From assembly GCF_000516985.1 (NCBI RefSeq), contig NW_006917093.1:3100001-3164000 (forward strand): a DNA stretch of 64,000 nucleotides. The letters run 5' to 3'. Below are positions 1-11,448 of this stretch, in pieces (within the stretch, counting starts at the first letter, position 1; each line of letters starts with the position of its first letter). Under the pieces are notes generated by a model that searched no databases, was not told the origin of the DNA, and saw only the letters and a list, made by a program, of their open reading frames with translations. Source of the stretch: Pestalotiopsis fici W106-1. Lineage: Eukaryota; Ascomycota; Sordariomycetes; Amphisphaeriales; Sporocadaceae. Made by a program: the position numbers and the translations under genes.

Positions 1-934
1 TGAGTGCTTGTTCTGTATATGATGCACAGACTTTCAACAGCTCTTCCTTTTCCATATCTAATTGCGCCAACACATCTGCCTGGGACATTGACACGACAGC
101 GATGAGACAAATCGCGTGGATGAGAGCCACGACAGCATGACTAAAATCAAGACAATGCGGTGTCTCGGTGGTAACAAGGGTCTCTGCAGTCGGCTTGTGC
201 AATATCTTGACAATCGGATCCACGTTGGCGACATATCTACGCCAGCAGATGCGCCGGTGCTGTATGGGCAGCAGTGGCGGCGCTTTGCCTTTGCACTGCG
301 CTGGTTTGAATGGGAACTCGGCATAAGATTTGCCTACTGAAAATAGTCCATCGTGATCATCTTCCTCCATAACAGACTGCGGTCCCTGGATATCCTGCTG
401 GGAGGTCGAAATGCTCTCACTTGGCGATGTGCCGCTCGTGATAGTGTTGTGCATGAATGTGCCGAAGCGCGCGTTCGCCGTAGCATTTACAGCATCATCA
501 GGCCCACTGTGATTAGGCTTCATGTGCGCCATCCGCCCAGACCCGCTATTGCAATCAGTATTGGCAGTGGTGGCAAAGCCCATGATTTCGTCGCTCATTT
601 CGGCCAAAGGCTCGCCGTTGGTGAAGCTCATCGAAGGGCTGGCGCTGTTGAGGTTCAAATCGAAATGTGGATGCTGCTGCTGCTGCTGCTGCTGCCGCCT
701 TTGCTTTTTGAGGCATGATTCCAAGTGACGGATCTTCTCAAGGAGATCGCTCTCTCTTTGAATGGGAGGTTGTTGCTTTGTCTTTGGGCGACGGACAGTA
801 CGGAATTGGGGTGGAAATGAACAAGAGACTCCAGCCGACACGCAATTGTCACAGGGCAAGACCTTTTCGCACTTGACCTTGCGCTCACGACATGTCCAAC
901 AGGCAGTTTTGAAGGTAGAACCCGAACAAGCCAT
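1..934 (-). CDS. Zn2Cys6 fungal transcription factor, C-terminal part outside the window
   Basis: A single open frame runs from an ATG at 934 to the left edge without a stop, giving 311 residues of an incomplete protein. Residues 12-38 form a complete zinc binuclear cluster (C12, C15, C22, C28, C31, C38; spacing 2-6-5-2-6), which in this family binds paired CGG-type half sites in the nucleus. A short basic linker, a likely dimerisation helix near residues 70-85 and a run of seven glutamines follow. Near residues 238-250 the pattern WRRYVANVDPIVKILHKPT matches the start of the middle homology region of fungal regulators. No intron is needed in the visible part. The target genes are unknown; the closest neighbour is the gamma-glutamyltranspeptidase gene, divergently oriented 573 nt away. 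The family call is secure, the specific regulator is not identified. Confidence 0.88.
   Translation of the reverse strand, partial: MACSGSTFKTACWTCRERKVKCEKVLPCDNCVSAGVSCSFPPQFRTVRRPKTKQQPPIQRESDLLEKIRHLESCLKKQRRQQQQQQQHPHFDLNLNSASPSMSFTNGEPLAEMSDEIMGFATTANTDCNSGSGRMAHMKPNHSGPDDAVNATANARFGTFMHNTITSGTSPSESISTSQQDIQGPQSVMEEDDHDGLFSVGKSYAEFPFKPAQCKGKAPPLLPIQHRRICWRRYVANVDPIVKILHKPTAETLVTTETPHCLDFSHAVVALIHAICLIAVVSMSQADVLAQLDMEKEELLKVCASYTEQAL
674..694 (-). repeat. CAG trinucleotide run coding polyglutamine
   Basis: Seven consecutive CAG codons (read on the minus strand) encode seven glutamines just after the predicted coiled-coil linker of the Zn2Cys6 regulator. Such runs are length-variable in fungal activators and may differ between strains. 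Confidence 0.85.
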
Positions 935-1507
935 GCCGATGATTGCACCATACGCGCAGAGGCAAGTCAACGTCAAAGAGACGATGTTGATGTCAAGGTT
1001 GCACACCTAGGTACCTAGACATCCTCAATACCCCACGAGAAAAGTGCAGGTAGTCCAGGCCAACCGCAACTATCCCGCACACCATGTGTGGGCATGTTGG
1101 AAAACCAGACTCTGACGTCCGAGCTCTCATACTATGCAAGTAGATACCACACACGGAGTCCTTCTGTCAATCTCCAGTCATGTCGATTGGCTCTAATTGC
1201 TATCGAGATATGATAGGGACGCCGTGTGCCGACAACACCGAGAACGCCGAGTGGGTTCTTATCTATCATTGATGGGCGTCCCCGGAATTGTCAGGATTAG
1301 GTTTGCGCAGGGGTGTCTTGCACCTACACCAGTAATGTAGTAGCCTACCTAACCTAGCACCTAACCTTAATTAGCTGCCAGTCGCATCGAGGTGCAACAA
1401 AGATATATACTGCTCGGATATATACCCTGGCTGCACTTTTTGTATTGTGGGATTCTGAGGTGTACGATTTGAAGTTTGAACTAGACAGAGACCTTCCTTG
1501 TTCCACT
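935..1507. other. Divergent intergenic region with palindromic TAGGTA motif
   Basis: This stretch separates the start codons of the zinc-cluster regulator and the gamma-glutamyltranspeptidase gene and must hold both promoters. Positions 1007-1018 are a perfect 12-base palindrome (CTAGGTACCTAG). Positions 1341-1362 carry further CCTA-rich copies. No open frame of note is present. Confidence 0.5.
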
Positions 1508-3592
1508 ATGGCTGAATACACTGCCAGGGCCATTTTCCCTGATGACAACAACCACTATGTGCGATATCCAAGTCGGAGGAGCGTGGTCCATGGCACAAAT
1601 GGTCTTGTTGCATGTACACAACCACTCGCTGCAGAGGTCGGGCAAAGGGTCTTGAAGATGGGAGGCAATGCTGCTGTATGTTGGCTCTGTGTTTACAATC
1701 CTGAATCCAAATGCATGGGAATAATTGACTTTCTAACTCGCAGTCTTTAAAATCATAGGATGCCGCCGTGGCCGTGGGTATGACAGGAGCTCTCTGCCTA
1801 TCTCTCAACAATGCGCACGCCTGTCAAGAGACTGATCTATCGTATTCTATCTAGCTGCTGCCATGAATATGACGGAGCCTGCCTCTACGGGAATCGGAGG
1901 TGACATGTTCTGTCTCTACTTCGATAACACGACCAAGAGAGTACACGCTCTTAATGGCTCCGGACGCAGTCCTGCAGGTGCAACGCTTGAGCAAGTCAAG
2001 AAAGAGGTCGGCGAGGGCAATGGCAGAATCCCCATCAACAGTGCTCTCTCCGTCACTGTTCCAGGTGCTGCTGCTGGCTGGGTCGATGCTGTTGAGGCCT
2101 TTGGTAGTGGCAAGTTGACTTTGGAACAGATCCTCATGCCAGCTATTGAGATGGGCGAACGAGGATTTCCCGTAAGCGAGTTCTCAGCAAGTATGGTAAG
2201 GCGGCCCCTCGTTGTTGCTCACGACGATGTTGAAGTTGCACTTGTCCCCTTTATATGGCTAACTCGATCGAATTCCAGTGGCGGAATGCAGAGAAGAAAC
2301 TAAAAATGGCATCGCCTAATTTCCGTGAGATGCTGAAGCCGGATGCTGCAGCTGAAGACGGATGTCGTGCGCCGCGTGCTGGAGAAATCTTTCGAAACCC
2401 AGCTCTTGCCAATATATTCAGGAAGCTGGCAAAAGAAGGGAAACACGGTTTCTATTCTGGAGATATCTCACATGCAATTATCGAAACTCTCAGGGAAAAG
2501 GGCAGTCGAATGGAGTTATCTGATCTCCAAGAACACATGGTCCGCGGGACCAGCGAGACGCAACCCATTTCGTTGCGATTTCGCGGCCAGAATGTGAAGA
2601 AGAATGCTTCAAAGAAACTGTCAGGCGACTTATTGGACGATCATTTCGTCGAGATTTGGGAGCATCCGCCCAATGGACAAGGAATCGTCGCCTTGATGGC
2701 TCTGGGAATCCTCGAGGAGCTGGAGGCGGGGGGCGACGTGCCAGCTTTTCGCCCCGAGGACCACAACAGTCCCGCCTATCTGCACGCTATTATCGAAGTC
2801 TTGAGGATCGCCTTCGCAGATGCCAACTGGTGGGTGACTGATCCCGACTTGAGTGGCGTCTCGGCCGAAGATATGACGTCGCGTCTTTACCTAGCACAAC
2901 GTGCCAAACTCTTTGACAAGACCAAGGCCGGGATATTCTCCAGGGGCGACCTGGGGTCCAGTCCAGCGCAAAATCATAGCGACACGGTTTATTTTGCTGT
3001 GACTGATCGAGATGGAAACGCCATGAGCTTTATCAACTCCAACTTTCGAGAGTTTGGATCCTGTATAATTCCAAAGGGCTGCGGCTTTACCCTTCAAAAC
3101 AGGGGCTCTGGGTTTGTGCTCGAGCCCGAGCATCACCCAAATGTCTACGCTCCAGCAAAGCGGCCATATCATACCATCATTCCAGGCCTGGTAACCCACG
3201 GCGTTGGAGACAATCGTCAGTTGCACTCAGTTTACGGTGTCATGGGAGGTTTAATGCAACCACAAGGCCATGTTCAGGTTTTGCTGAACATGGAGGTCTT
3301 TGGCATGAACCCGCAACAAGCTTTGGATGCGCCGAGGATATGCATTGCGGCTGGGCCACCAGGTGCTGAAGATCCAACGCTCTCAACCATCTTCTTCGAA
3401 GAAGGGATAGACGATACCGTCATTTCAGCACTGGAGGAAATGGGACATCGCGTCAAGAAGATGGAGGGCTGGAATCGATTCTGGTTTGGTCGTGGCCAGG
3501 TGATTCGAAGACACGTTGACGAAGAGACGGCCCAGGTTGTATACAGTGGCGGAAGTGACCCTCGAGGTGATGGTTGTGTTCTAATGGCATAA
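1508..3592 (+). CDS. Gamma-glutamyltranspeptidase-family N-terminal nucleophile hydrolase
   Basis: The product belongs to the gamma-glutamyltranspeptidase superfamily, which cleaves or transfers the gamma-glutamyl group of glutathione and related amides and matures by self-cleavage. Exons: 1508-1675, 1759-1777, 1855-2195, 2279-3592; 613 residues. The conserved N-terminal stretch GNAADAAVAVA is rebuilt only by joining exons 1-3, including a 19-nt micro-exon. The likely nucleophile is Thr412 in HSDTVYF, followed by the conserved NSNF and GxGF blocks. There is no signal peptide, so the protein resembles the intracellular YwrD-like branch rather than secreted GGT. Positions 2594-2653 (60 nt, GT...AG, no stop) code about 20 residues absent from the family, between RGQN and IWEHPPNGQG; this is probably a fifth, in-frame intron, giving 593 residues. 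The substrate is not certain; a cephalosporin-acylase-like activity is also possible. Confidence 0.88.
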
Positions 3593-4727
3593 TCAACAAG
3601 TATATTACGTGCACAATGTATTAGATATGACAACAGATGGTTCATTGTTGTGCTCTTGAGGGGCTATGGTGCAAATGTTTAAATATAGAGCTTCCAAACT
3701 ATGGTGATGGGGCAGCGAATCTCCATTAATAGTCGTTTTAAGAGTGCGCGAAACTGTAGCCAGTCACAAGTAACACGACCGCAGGCATTAAATGCACCGC
3801 TCCGCAAGGGTTCGCTGTTACTTCCAGCTCCGAAAGGCCCAATGAATCATATTTCGTCGCTATATACTTTGTTGCTAGGCATCTGTTTGTATACTATCGG
3901 TATACTATGCGCGAATAATACTGATGCATCTTGAATGTTGGGAGCTATTCAACCAATCACTTACCCCGCAATCTGCTCCTACAATCTGTTGAAATCAAAC
4001 CCACACCGACATGTTCACCTCATGTAACGGGATCTGAATATTTCTGCAACTACAAGACGTACCAAGTTATTGTCTTTGAAGCGGAACATGAACGAGCACC
4101 GCAACGGCCAATATCTAACAAAATAGCCCATGAATGATAGCTAGTCACCTCGGCACTGCACCCGGACTGGGGGGTGTGTGTGTTCTCCAAGACATCATCT
4201 GTGCTTGCGGATTGGGACACAATTATTGATGATCAATATCAATGTTGGAATAAGGTGGCTGGTGCGACCCACACCATGACTGTATATAGTGGGAGCCTTA
4301 CATCACTTACGGGGTAGTATTGCTGGCCAATCCAACGAATATTGAACATACCTTAATGAGCTTCGACATAGTATCAACCAATGAGATCGCCACTTCCCAA
4401 GAACAAGGCGGCTGACTTGCAGCATATCTACTGCAGACACCCGCAAAGTACTGCCCAACCTGTTTATTCTTCTCGATGCGGTAACCACCAGTACGTGTCC
4501 CGGATACTGGAGACTTGATGCCTCCACAGTGGATTGGTCTGCCGGCCAGGGTATATTCCGGGATCTGTGAGGTGATGCTAATGCCAGCCTGACCTGGTCT
4601 CAGCCTCTCAGGCTTCCCCAGAGAAATTTATATCCCGCGGAAAGGTTTGAGAATATGGGATCCTTTCCCGACGTGTTAAGCGTTCTTCTGCGCCTTGATG
4701 TCTGTTTGATTTCAAAAGAAGAAGAAA
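3593..4727. other. Intergenic region, no supported gene
   Basis: Only short open frames without family features are seen. It holds the 3' end of the transpeptidase gene and the promoter of the acyltransferase gene. Confidence 0.5.
4628..4634 (+). promoter_or_regulatory. TATA-like element of the acyltransferase gene
   Basis: TTTATAT lies 94 nt before the acyltransferase ATG, next to a GC-rich CCCGCGG step. The position suits a core promoter; no transcript data support it. Confidence 0.35.
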
Positions 4728-6307
4728 ATGCCTAAGCAAGACGTTATCGAAATTCTTCCCCGAGGATGGGAAACGGACCCCGCTGACGAGTTCCTCAAGT
4801 TGGCTCCTCTTGACTATTGTGTTGCTCAGGTTTACCTCAACTTTGCGCTGTTCTTCAAGCTGCCAGAATCAATAAACCGCAACACCGTCGTCGACACTAT
4901 CAGGCGCGGGTTAGAGGTGACTCTGAGCCAGTGTCGCCAGCTATGCGGTCATCTCGAAGAGCATCCTGATGGAGGTCTCTGCTTCCACAAGAAGAAAGAA
5001 AGCAGCGTCGAGCTTCATGTGCAGTGGCTGGACTGTCCCGATGACGAGGGCAAGTACCCCACCTTTGATGATCTGGAGAAGTGTCACTTCAGCGGCCGGG
5101 CTCTCGGTGCCCTAGAAACCTGGAGCGTTGCGGCTATGACTTATGGCGAAAAGCCGGAAGCTGAACCAAAGAATAATCCCAAAACATCTGGTTTCAAGAT
5201 CAATTTCATCCGCGGCGGTATGGTGCTCATGATGCACAGTCACCATTACTGCAACGATATCAACGGCTGGGCGGCCTGTATGTATCAGCTGGCCGAAAAC
5301 TGCGCTGCCGTCTGGAAATCGCCCGAAAGTCCGGACTATCCTCCTTGGGATTTGGCCTGTCTGGACTATTCAGCCGTCAGTAAACCAACTCCAGAACAGC
5401 TCTTCGAAGGTCCAATAACCCCGGAAAAACACCCAGACCATGTGCCTGGTCAGTGGGTGATTTTTCATCTGCCCAAAAGCAAAGCAGCTGAGCTGAAAAG
5501 CTTGGCAAGTCCCCAGGATAAAAGTTACTGGATTTCATCCTATGATGCCTACCTCGCGTATATCTGGCGTATTATTTCGAAGCACAGAGCCAAGCTGTTC
5601 AAGCCTGATCTCTCCAAAAGTCCACTGTGGGGCGAAGCCGTGAACATGCGGACTCGCCTCCACGATCCTCCTGTCGCAAAGCGCATTCAAGGAAACATCG
5701 TCGGCACACCATTGAGTATAACAAGTCCAGTTCCGCAACTGACGGCGGCCGAGGTCATATCGGAGGCCCCCTTGTCCAAGTTGGCCTGGTAAGTCGACCT
5801 TGCTGATTTTTGTCCCTTCCTCGATGTATTTGGAAATACAGACGTACTTTCCAGGAGAGTCAAATGGCAGGACCGTTTTTCTTTTACCCATTCTTTCCCC
5901 CAGGCTGACGACTTGCCAGGTATAATCGCCAACTTACCAATAGCGCTACGCAGGAGAATCTCAGCGCTGTATTGACCCAGATTGCTGCGATCCGGGACAA
6001 GACCGCACTATTTCTGCGCACCGATAGCTTTCCACCCTTGAGTAATTTCACGACAGATTGGCGCGAATCCAAGCCGTATGATGCCGACTTTGGCTTTGCC
6101 AAGCCGTGCGGTTTCCGTCACCCGTTTGATATGCCAACGAATGGAATCATCATCATTTACCCGACGCGAACCATTCGTGCTCCCGCAGGAGAGGATGAGG
6201 GGAACGAGATTGTAATCAGCTTCGAGAAGGAACTCACCAAGGGTTTGTTGGAGGACCCTGAATGGAACAGATACTTTGAATTCCGAGGCATTGATGATGT
6301 GGAATAG
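4728..6307 (+). CDS. BAHD-like / trichothecene 3-O-acetyltransferase-type acyltransferase
   Basis: The protein is a CoA-dependent acyltransferase of the fungal transferase family (Pfam PF02458 type), which moves an acyl group from acyl-CoA to a hydroxyl or amine, usually in secondary metabolism or detoxification. Exons 4728-5788 and 5920-6307 join within a Trp codon (TG|G); 482 residues, normal for the family. The catalytic HxxxD motif is HYCND in MMHSHHYCNDINGW. The second family motif, usually DFGWG, reads DFGFA, with the Asp and Gly kept. A competing acceptor at 5903 gives a wrong frame. No signal peptide is seen, so it is probably cytosolic. No polyketide synthase, peptide synthetase or terpene cyclase lies nearby, so the acceptor substrate cannot be deduced. 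Confidence 0.88.
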
Positions 6308-8100
6308 GGGAATGCAAAGACTGGAGCAAGTCTTAGCTGCCTGGGCCTGGTCAGAACAGGCCTTCTGTGTTTCTCTACTACGTATACCACTTTATTTCAA
6401 GTCAATTGCCGTGCAGTGTTTCCGTGAATTCGACATGCATATGAAGACGATGTCAAGCCGTCTTCAAGAGTATCCCGTATGCAAGTGTTCTGTGGTGCAA
6501 CGTCATAGCTGTAGTCGGTGGTACGTAGATCGGTCTGGATATCGTCTCTATCGGTCTGTCTGGAGTATCAAACACTGGTAGTCTGGTTTATCGCGTGTCA
6601 GCAGCCTCACAGGTAGAAGAACTTGACAGAGAGGAAGGGATTCGGATAGTCGATAGATGAAGATACTTAGAATCTTTAGACATTGCAATCTCCCGTGTCT
6701 AGAGCACTGGTCGCAAGCGAATACTGGCTATTCTTGAGTCTGAAGTCTTGTTCATCTCATCTTTCCATTATCGTAGCTTCTTCGGAGGGTCTGAGCTAGA
6801 GGAGTGTCGACTTTGGCAAGGGCAAGTCTTGCTAACATGCAGATATCAAGGCACACTTTCGAGACGACTGGTTCATGATATTTTGATAAGGAGTGTATTG
6901 CCAACTCAGTGATGATATCTCGAAGCCTGGCGAAAGTGTACAAATCCTGTCCGTCGGGCAGCAGCAGGGGACAAAATAGTGCATCGAAGACAAGGCAAAA
7001 CAAACAGGCTCAGAAGTTTTCCAAAGTCCTAGCTAACCTGGATCCTGGATCTTTTGGTTGATAGTGACGGTACAGTATGGGTATCAGTGGAAGGCATAGA
7101 TTCTGGTAGGAAGTAGAAACACAAAAGAATTAGTGTCCAAGACCGAGGGCGCAGCAATCTATTACCTGTTCATCTGCGGCAATAGGCTGCGCCAACTGCC
7201 TGGTACATGTATCGAGGATCTTCTGTCCACTCATGGAAAAACACAATCTAGGCCAAGCACCCCCAGATCTTCCCTTGGCGACCGCGACAAAACATGTCCG
7301 CCTCGACAGGTGAAGAAGACTAGGTTCCCAAAACGGTCAAGGCTGATATATTTTCGAGGACCCACACGCTGAAATGGGGCACACTTCCGTCGTACATATG
7401 CTCACGACTTATAGACACTTTTCACCTTTTCCGATGCTGAGATACTTGTCTTTACAATTCACACTTCATCTCCTAGACTTCGCCTAGTGAATTCTACAGA
7501 ACTTTGCATGACCCATTAGCACTATGGGAAAAAGAATCTAGAGACCCAGCGTTAAGCAATTATGGTCTCTTCCCCGGATTTCTACTAAACTTGGCGACTA
7601 TTCCTCTTACGGCGGGATCCCTGTAAAACCAATGTTTCCGGACATATACATGTCCGCCATGGAGAAGAGAAAGGAGAACACACCAAAAGGTGCGACAAAA
7701 TTTTCACCTTTGCTGCAGGTTACTATCTATATTAGCAAAGCCTGTAAAAGTAAATTTGCTAGAAATGTAATGCTTGATTTTCCAGGAATGAGCGATACAA
7801 TGTAAAAATAATACAGGCTAATCGAGCCGCAACTAAGTTCAAGCCAACGTCTGAAGAAAATGTGCTACACAGCGAATGTAATAAGCAGATGTCGTACTGA
7901 CGTAGTCAGTACCCACCGCAGATCACCTGCGTGTGTATATAGTCGCTCTTCAGCACCTCTCTTTTGTAGACTAGAGATCAACTCAGACAACTTTCAATGC
8001 TTCCTCGATCATCTCGTCTTCAGTTCCCCCTTCACACATCGGCTCAGGTGAGAGCAGAAATTTCACTTTTCTGTACCGTCAGGTGAACGTGCCTGTACAT
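6308..8100. other. Intergenic region between acyltransferase and GH79 genes
   Basis: About 1.8 kb between two convergent genes. Short open frames are present on both strands, but none shows a domain, a signal peptide or coding bias. No repeat or transposon could be recognised. Confidence 0.5.
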
Positions 8101-9821
8101 TCAAAACGTGATGAGTACCGCCTCACTTGCTGCAACACCCACTCTACCATCCGAGATTTTCTCGCTCTTTGCGGTGCCATTGATAGTACCATCCGTGTCC
8201 ACGCCTTGAGAGTCAAATGTGATTCCCCACTTGACATTGGCCCCGGGCGCGGTGAGGCGTCTTACTTTCGCCGAGGTAGCATTGAGGCTCTCTGGTATGT
8301 CAACGTAGATGACAGGCCTGTCAGCTGAGTCTTCGCTGGCATCCCACGCCTGAAGATTGATGGCTGCAATGGACTCCAAATTGGCTTTGGAGCTAGAACA
8401 TCCATTCTTGTAGATTCCGTAGGCCACAAAGGTCTGGTTACTGTACAGGACCTCGAATTGTTTGTGGCCCCCCTTGAGTGCCTTTGCCGTGAAAAGCCAG
8501 GAGAAGTAAGTGCCCTGAACACCAGCCGGAAACCCAAAGGCCTCCACAGGTGACCAGGCTGAGTATTTCCACCCAGTTCCTTGGTGGAAATAGAGTTTGG
8601 TTATGTTGGTGGTTGCTGCGTACAGGACATAATCGACAGCCCAGAGCGCCGCGCCAAAAGTGTCAGATACCCCGGCCTTTCCATGTCCCTAGTCAATGGA
8701 TTAGGGTAGTTCGCCGAGAGCTGGTAGGATGGTAGTGACTTACCGACAAGGAATTGGTTTCGCCCATCACGTACGGAACTCCGATCGATGTAGCATAGTC
8801 GGCCAGAGGCGCTTGCCAATCAACCTTGCCCTGCGTATTGTTGTGATTCATGAGAAATTGCGAATCGAGCCACGAAGACCCAGCCGAGCCCATGTACTGG
8901 TCACAACATCAGTATAAATACATTTTTAACAGTTGCCGATGTGGCTACTTACAACATGCGTGTTAGCAGTCTTGGCAAGCCCGCTGTCCTCGATCCCCTG
9001 CTCCATGATGGTCTGCACTGTGAAGCAACTAGAGTTAAAGCAGGTTGGCTCCTGAAAGCCTCCAACCCAGAACTTTTTGGTGTCCTCAACACTCCAAACA
9101 GCCTCGCTCACGTTGCGGGCATACGCGAGCCACAGCTCCACATAACCGGGGATTCCTTCTTTGAAACCATCTGTTCTATACATTAATCATTTTGAAACTT
9201 GCGACAATCATGGATTTCGACTTACGACCAAACTCATTGCCAATCTCAAAGCTTTCCAGCTGGTCACCGAGAGTGTCAAAGACCAACGGAGCGATGTTCA
9301 AGTCCGTCTCAACAAGATTGTCGTAGGTGCTAAAGTTGAAGTCCATTCCAAAGATGTACTTTGTATTATTGGGCCATACACTGAAGCCTTCCATCAACTT
9401 GGGTCCCACTTTGACGTAGTTTGGCTTGTCAGAACCAGACGGAAACGATGGCAACATGCCCACGTCCAGATCTGGGTCCCAGTGGAGCAAGTTGCCAGAC
9501 GAGCCGCCAATGCGCATCTCAACGTGAGACCCGCCGATGTCTATAATATTGTTGACAAGATTGGTGTTGAGCTCGTTCGAGTAGCTAGATCAAAGATTAA
9601 AATTCAGAATACTGAGGAGACTATCAAACTTTTCATCATTACCTAGAGTTTCCAGTGTAATCCAAGAAGGAGAAGAATTCAATCGAAAAGGCTTGAAAAC
9701 TAGGATCGATACATTGTCGGTCTGCATCGGGCGCGCTGGGTACATCCAGACTGACAGCGCCCACGCGGCAAACGCCCAGCAACGCGAGTGCCAAAGCACA
9801 GTAGGCATGGCCAAGACCCAT
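8101..9821 (-). CDS. GH79 family beta-glucuronidase-like secreted glycoside hydrolase (copy A)
   Basis: Glycoside hydrolase family 79 enzymes remove glucuronic acid or 4-O-methylglucuronic acid with retention of configuration. Five exons (9821-9643, 9584-9229, 9170-8953, 8896-8744, 8688-8101) give 497 residues: a signal peptide (MGLGHAYCALALALL...), a TIM barrel and the C-terminal beta-sandwich typical of fungal GH79. The likely acid/base is Glu177 in FEIGNEFD and the likely nucleophile Glu297 in GETNSLS. An upstream in-frame ATG at 9884 would bury the signal peptide, so 9821 was chosen. The donor of intron 2 is ambiguous: G|GTCGTA at 9229 keeps the conserved Asp after NE and matches the intron of copy B, whereas the better consensus C|GTAAGT at 9226 gives Gly-His instead. 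Copy B lies divergently 1.6 kb away. Confidence 0.9.
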
Positions 9822-11448
9822 CGTCGCGGATTGTTTTCTGTAGTACGATGAATGCTTCCAGTCACCTGTGTTGAATTGATTCAAAGAAGAATCATTTCAC
9901 AGTCCGAATGTCTTTTTTATGATTTTGAGCCGGCTTATTTGCTAAATGCCAAGCCTTGAGGCCGTGTCATATTTATACTAGTTGGTGCCGCTCGGCATAA
10001 TGACTAGCCAGCCCCTGGAATAATCTTCGCGTGGTGATTCTGGTTCATTCTTAGCCAGATATTCACCATTACAATCTTTCTCGTGATAGTGAAGCTATTC
10101 TCCTGTCAGAAACTGTATGGGGTATAATGATATATCATTCCACCAATCAATACGCTCATTGGGATACTCTAAATTTTGATTTTTATGACCGTCGTTCGGT
10201 GCACCACATTGTCTGGCACGGCCATCAGCTTGTTGAGCATGCCTAGGTTAATAGTCTCGCTCCCTCGCTCAATAGACAAGTACACCAGTATCCCCTTTCC
10301 ACCAATCAGAAGTCTGCATACTTTCAGGAGCCTCAATCAATGATGTTCACGTCGTCAGTCAAACACCGATTGCATTATTCCGAAACCCATCACGTCGGGT
10401 CAACTATCGCAATGCCCGCGTCGGTAAGATAATCTTGGGGATGGTAAAAGGAACTCTTAGCCCACCGTATACCGATGGTAAACCGGAAGCCGAGGCTCAA
10501 GTCCGAATCTTGCACATTTCACGGTTTCTGTACTGCTGATTAATTTCATCCTATCATTGCAGGACTAAATTCGCCTCAGTCAGCCTTGATCTAGTTTCAG
10601 GATTCCTTTATGCCGCATAATTATGAGACTAATCAACTATTCTTTTCCGCATGCACACAAATGACCCTCAGGGAGTAATTCAAGGTGGGGGGGAAGCATG
10701 GATGAAAACTAATCTCGGCAATCGTAAACATCTACTTGTACTGTCTGGTGGTTCCTTAGAGTCACGATATAACAGTTGTATCGACGGGTAATGAAAGCAC
10801 AATAGATGCGTTGTTCATGCACTTCAAATCATATTTGGCAACAAATTGCCAAGCTACGTGCGGCTGTAAACTTTTAGAGTCTTTGGTCCTGTTGAGCTAA
10901 CAGTCCATGATCATTACCCCGATAGCAACGAAGAGGCGGGGCGCAAATCTTCCACATGCCCAAAAACAATGTCTCAAGGCTCTATTGAAAGAATCAGGTT
11001 TTCTTCCACCATTCAGAATCTTTGAATTTTGGAGAATTTGGTATAGAGTATGAAGATCTATGGTCATTGATGTCAAAGTACATTAAGAGAAACATTACAT
11101 TATTACTTGCACAACATGAGTATCTGGTTGTACCTGACTATTGGCACAACAGGCTGCCTGGCAAGGCATCACTTACTGCAATAGGCCTTTTTCTGGTTTT
11201 ATTGAATACATCCCACCGGGGAGGCGTAGGTTGAAGATCAATATTTCTCCGTCGACTGGGACATAGGTTCACGATAGGCCAGTTTGGGCATATACAATCA
11301 TGTCTACGAGGGTTGTAAAATGAATTAAATAGTCCGTCTCAGCACTACAGCTTCCACTCTGCTGTCTCAAATCACAACAACTACGAAAGATTTTCAATCG
11401 ATCAAGTCAAAGTTTCATCTGCGCCTATTGCCACCGACCAAGTTCGCG
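9822..11448. other. Shared promoter region of the divergent GH79 pair
   Basis: About 1.6 kb between the two GH79 start codons. CCAAT-type boxes occur near 10143 and 10302, and a G-run (about 10685-10691) lies between the genes. No gene is supported. Co-regulation of the pair from this region is possible but untested. Confidence 0.5.
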
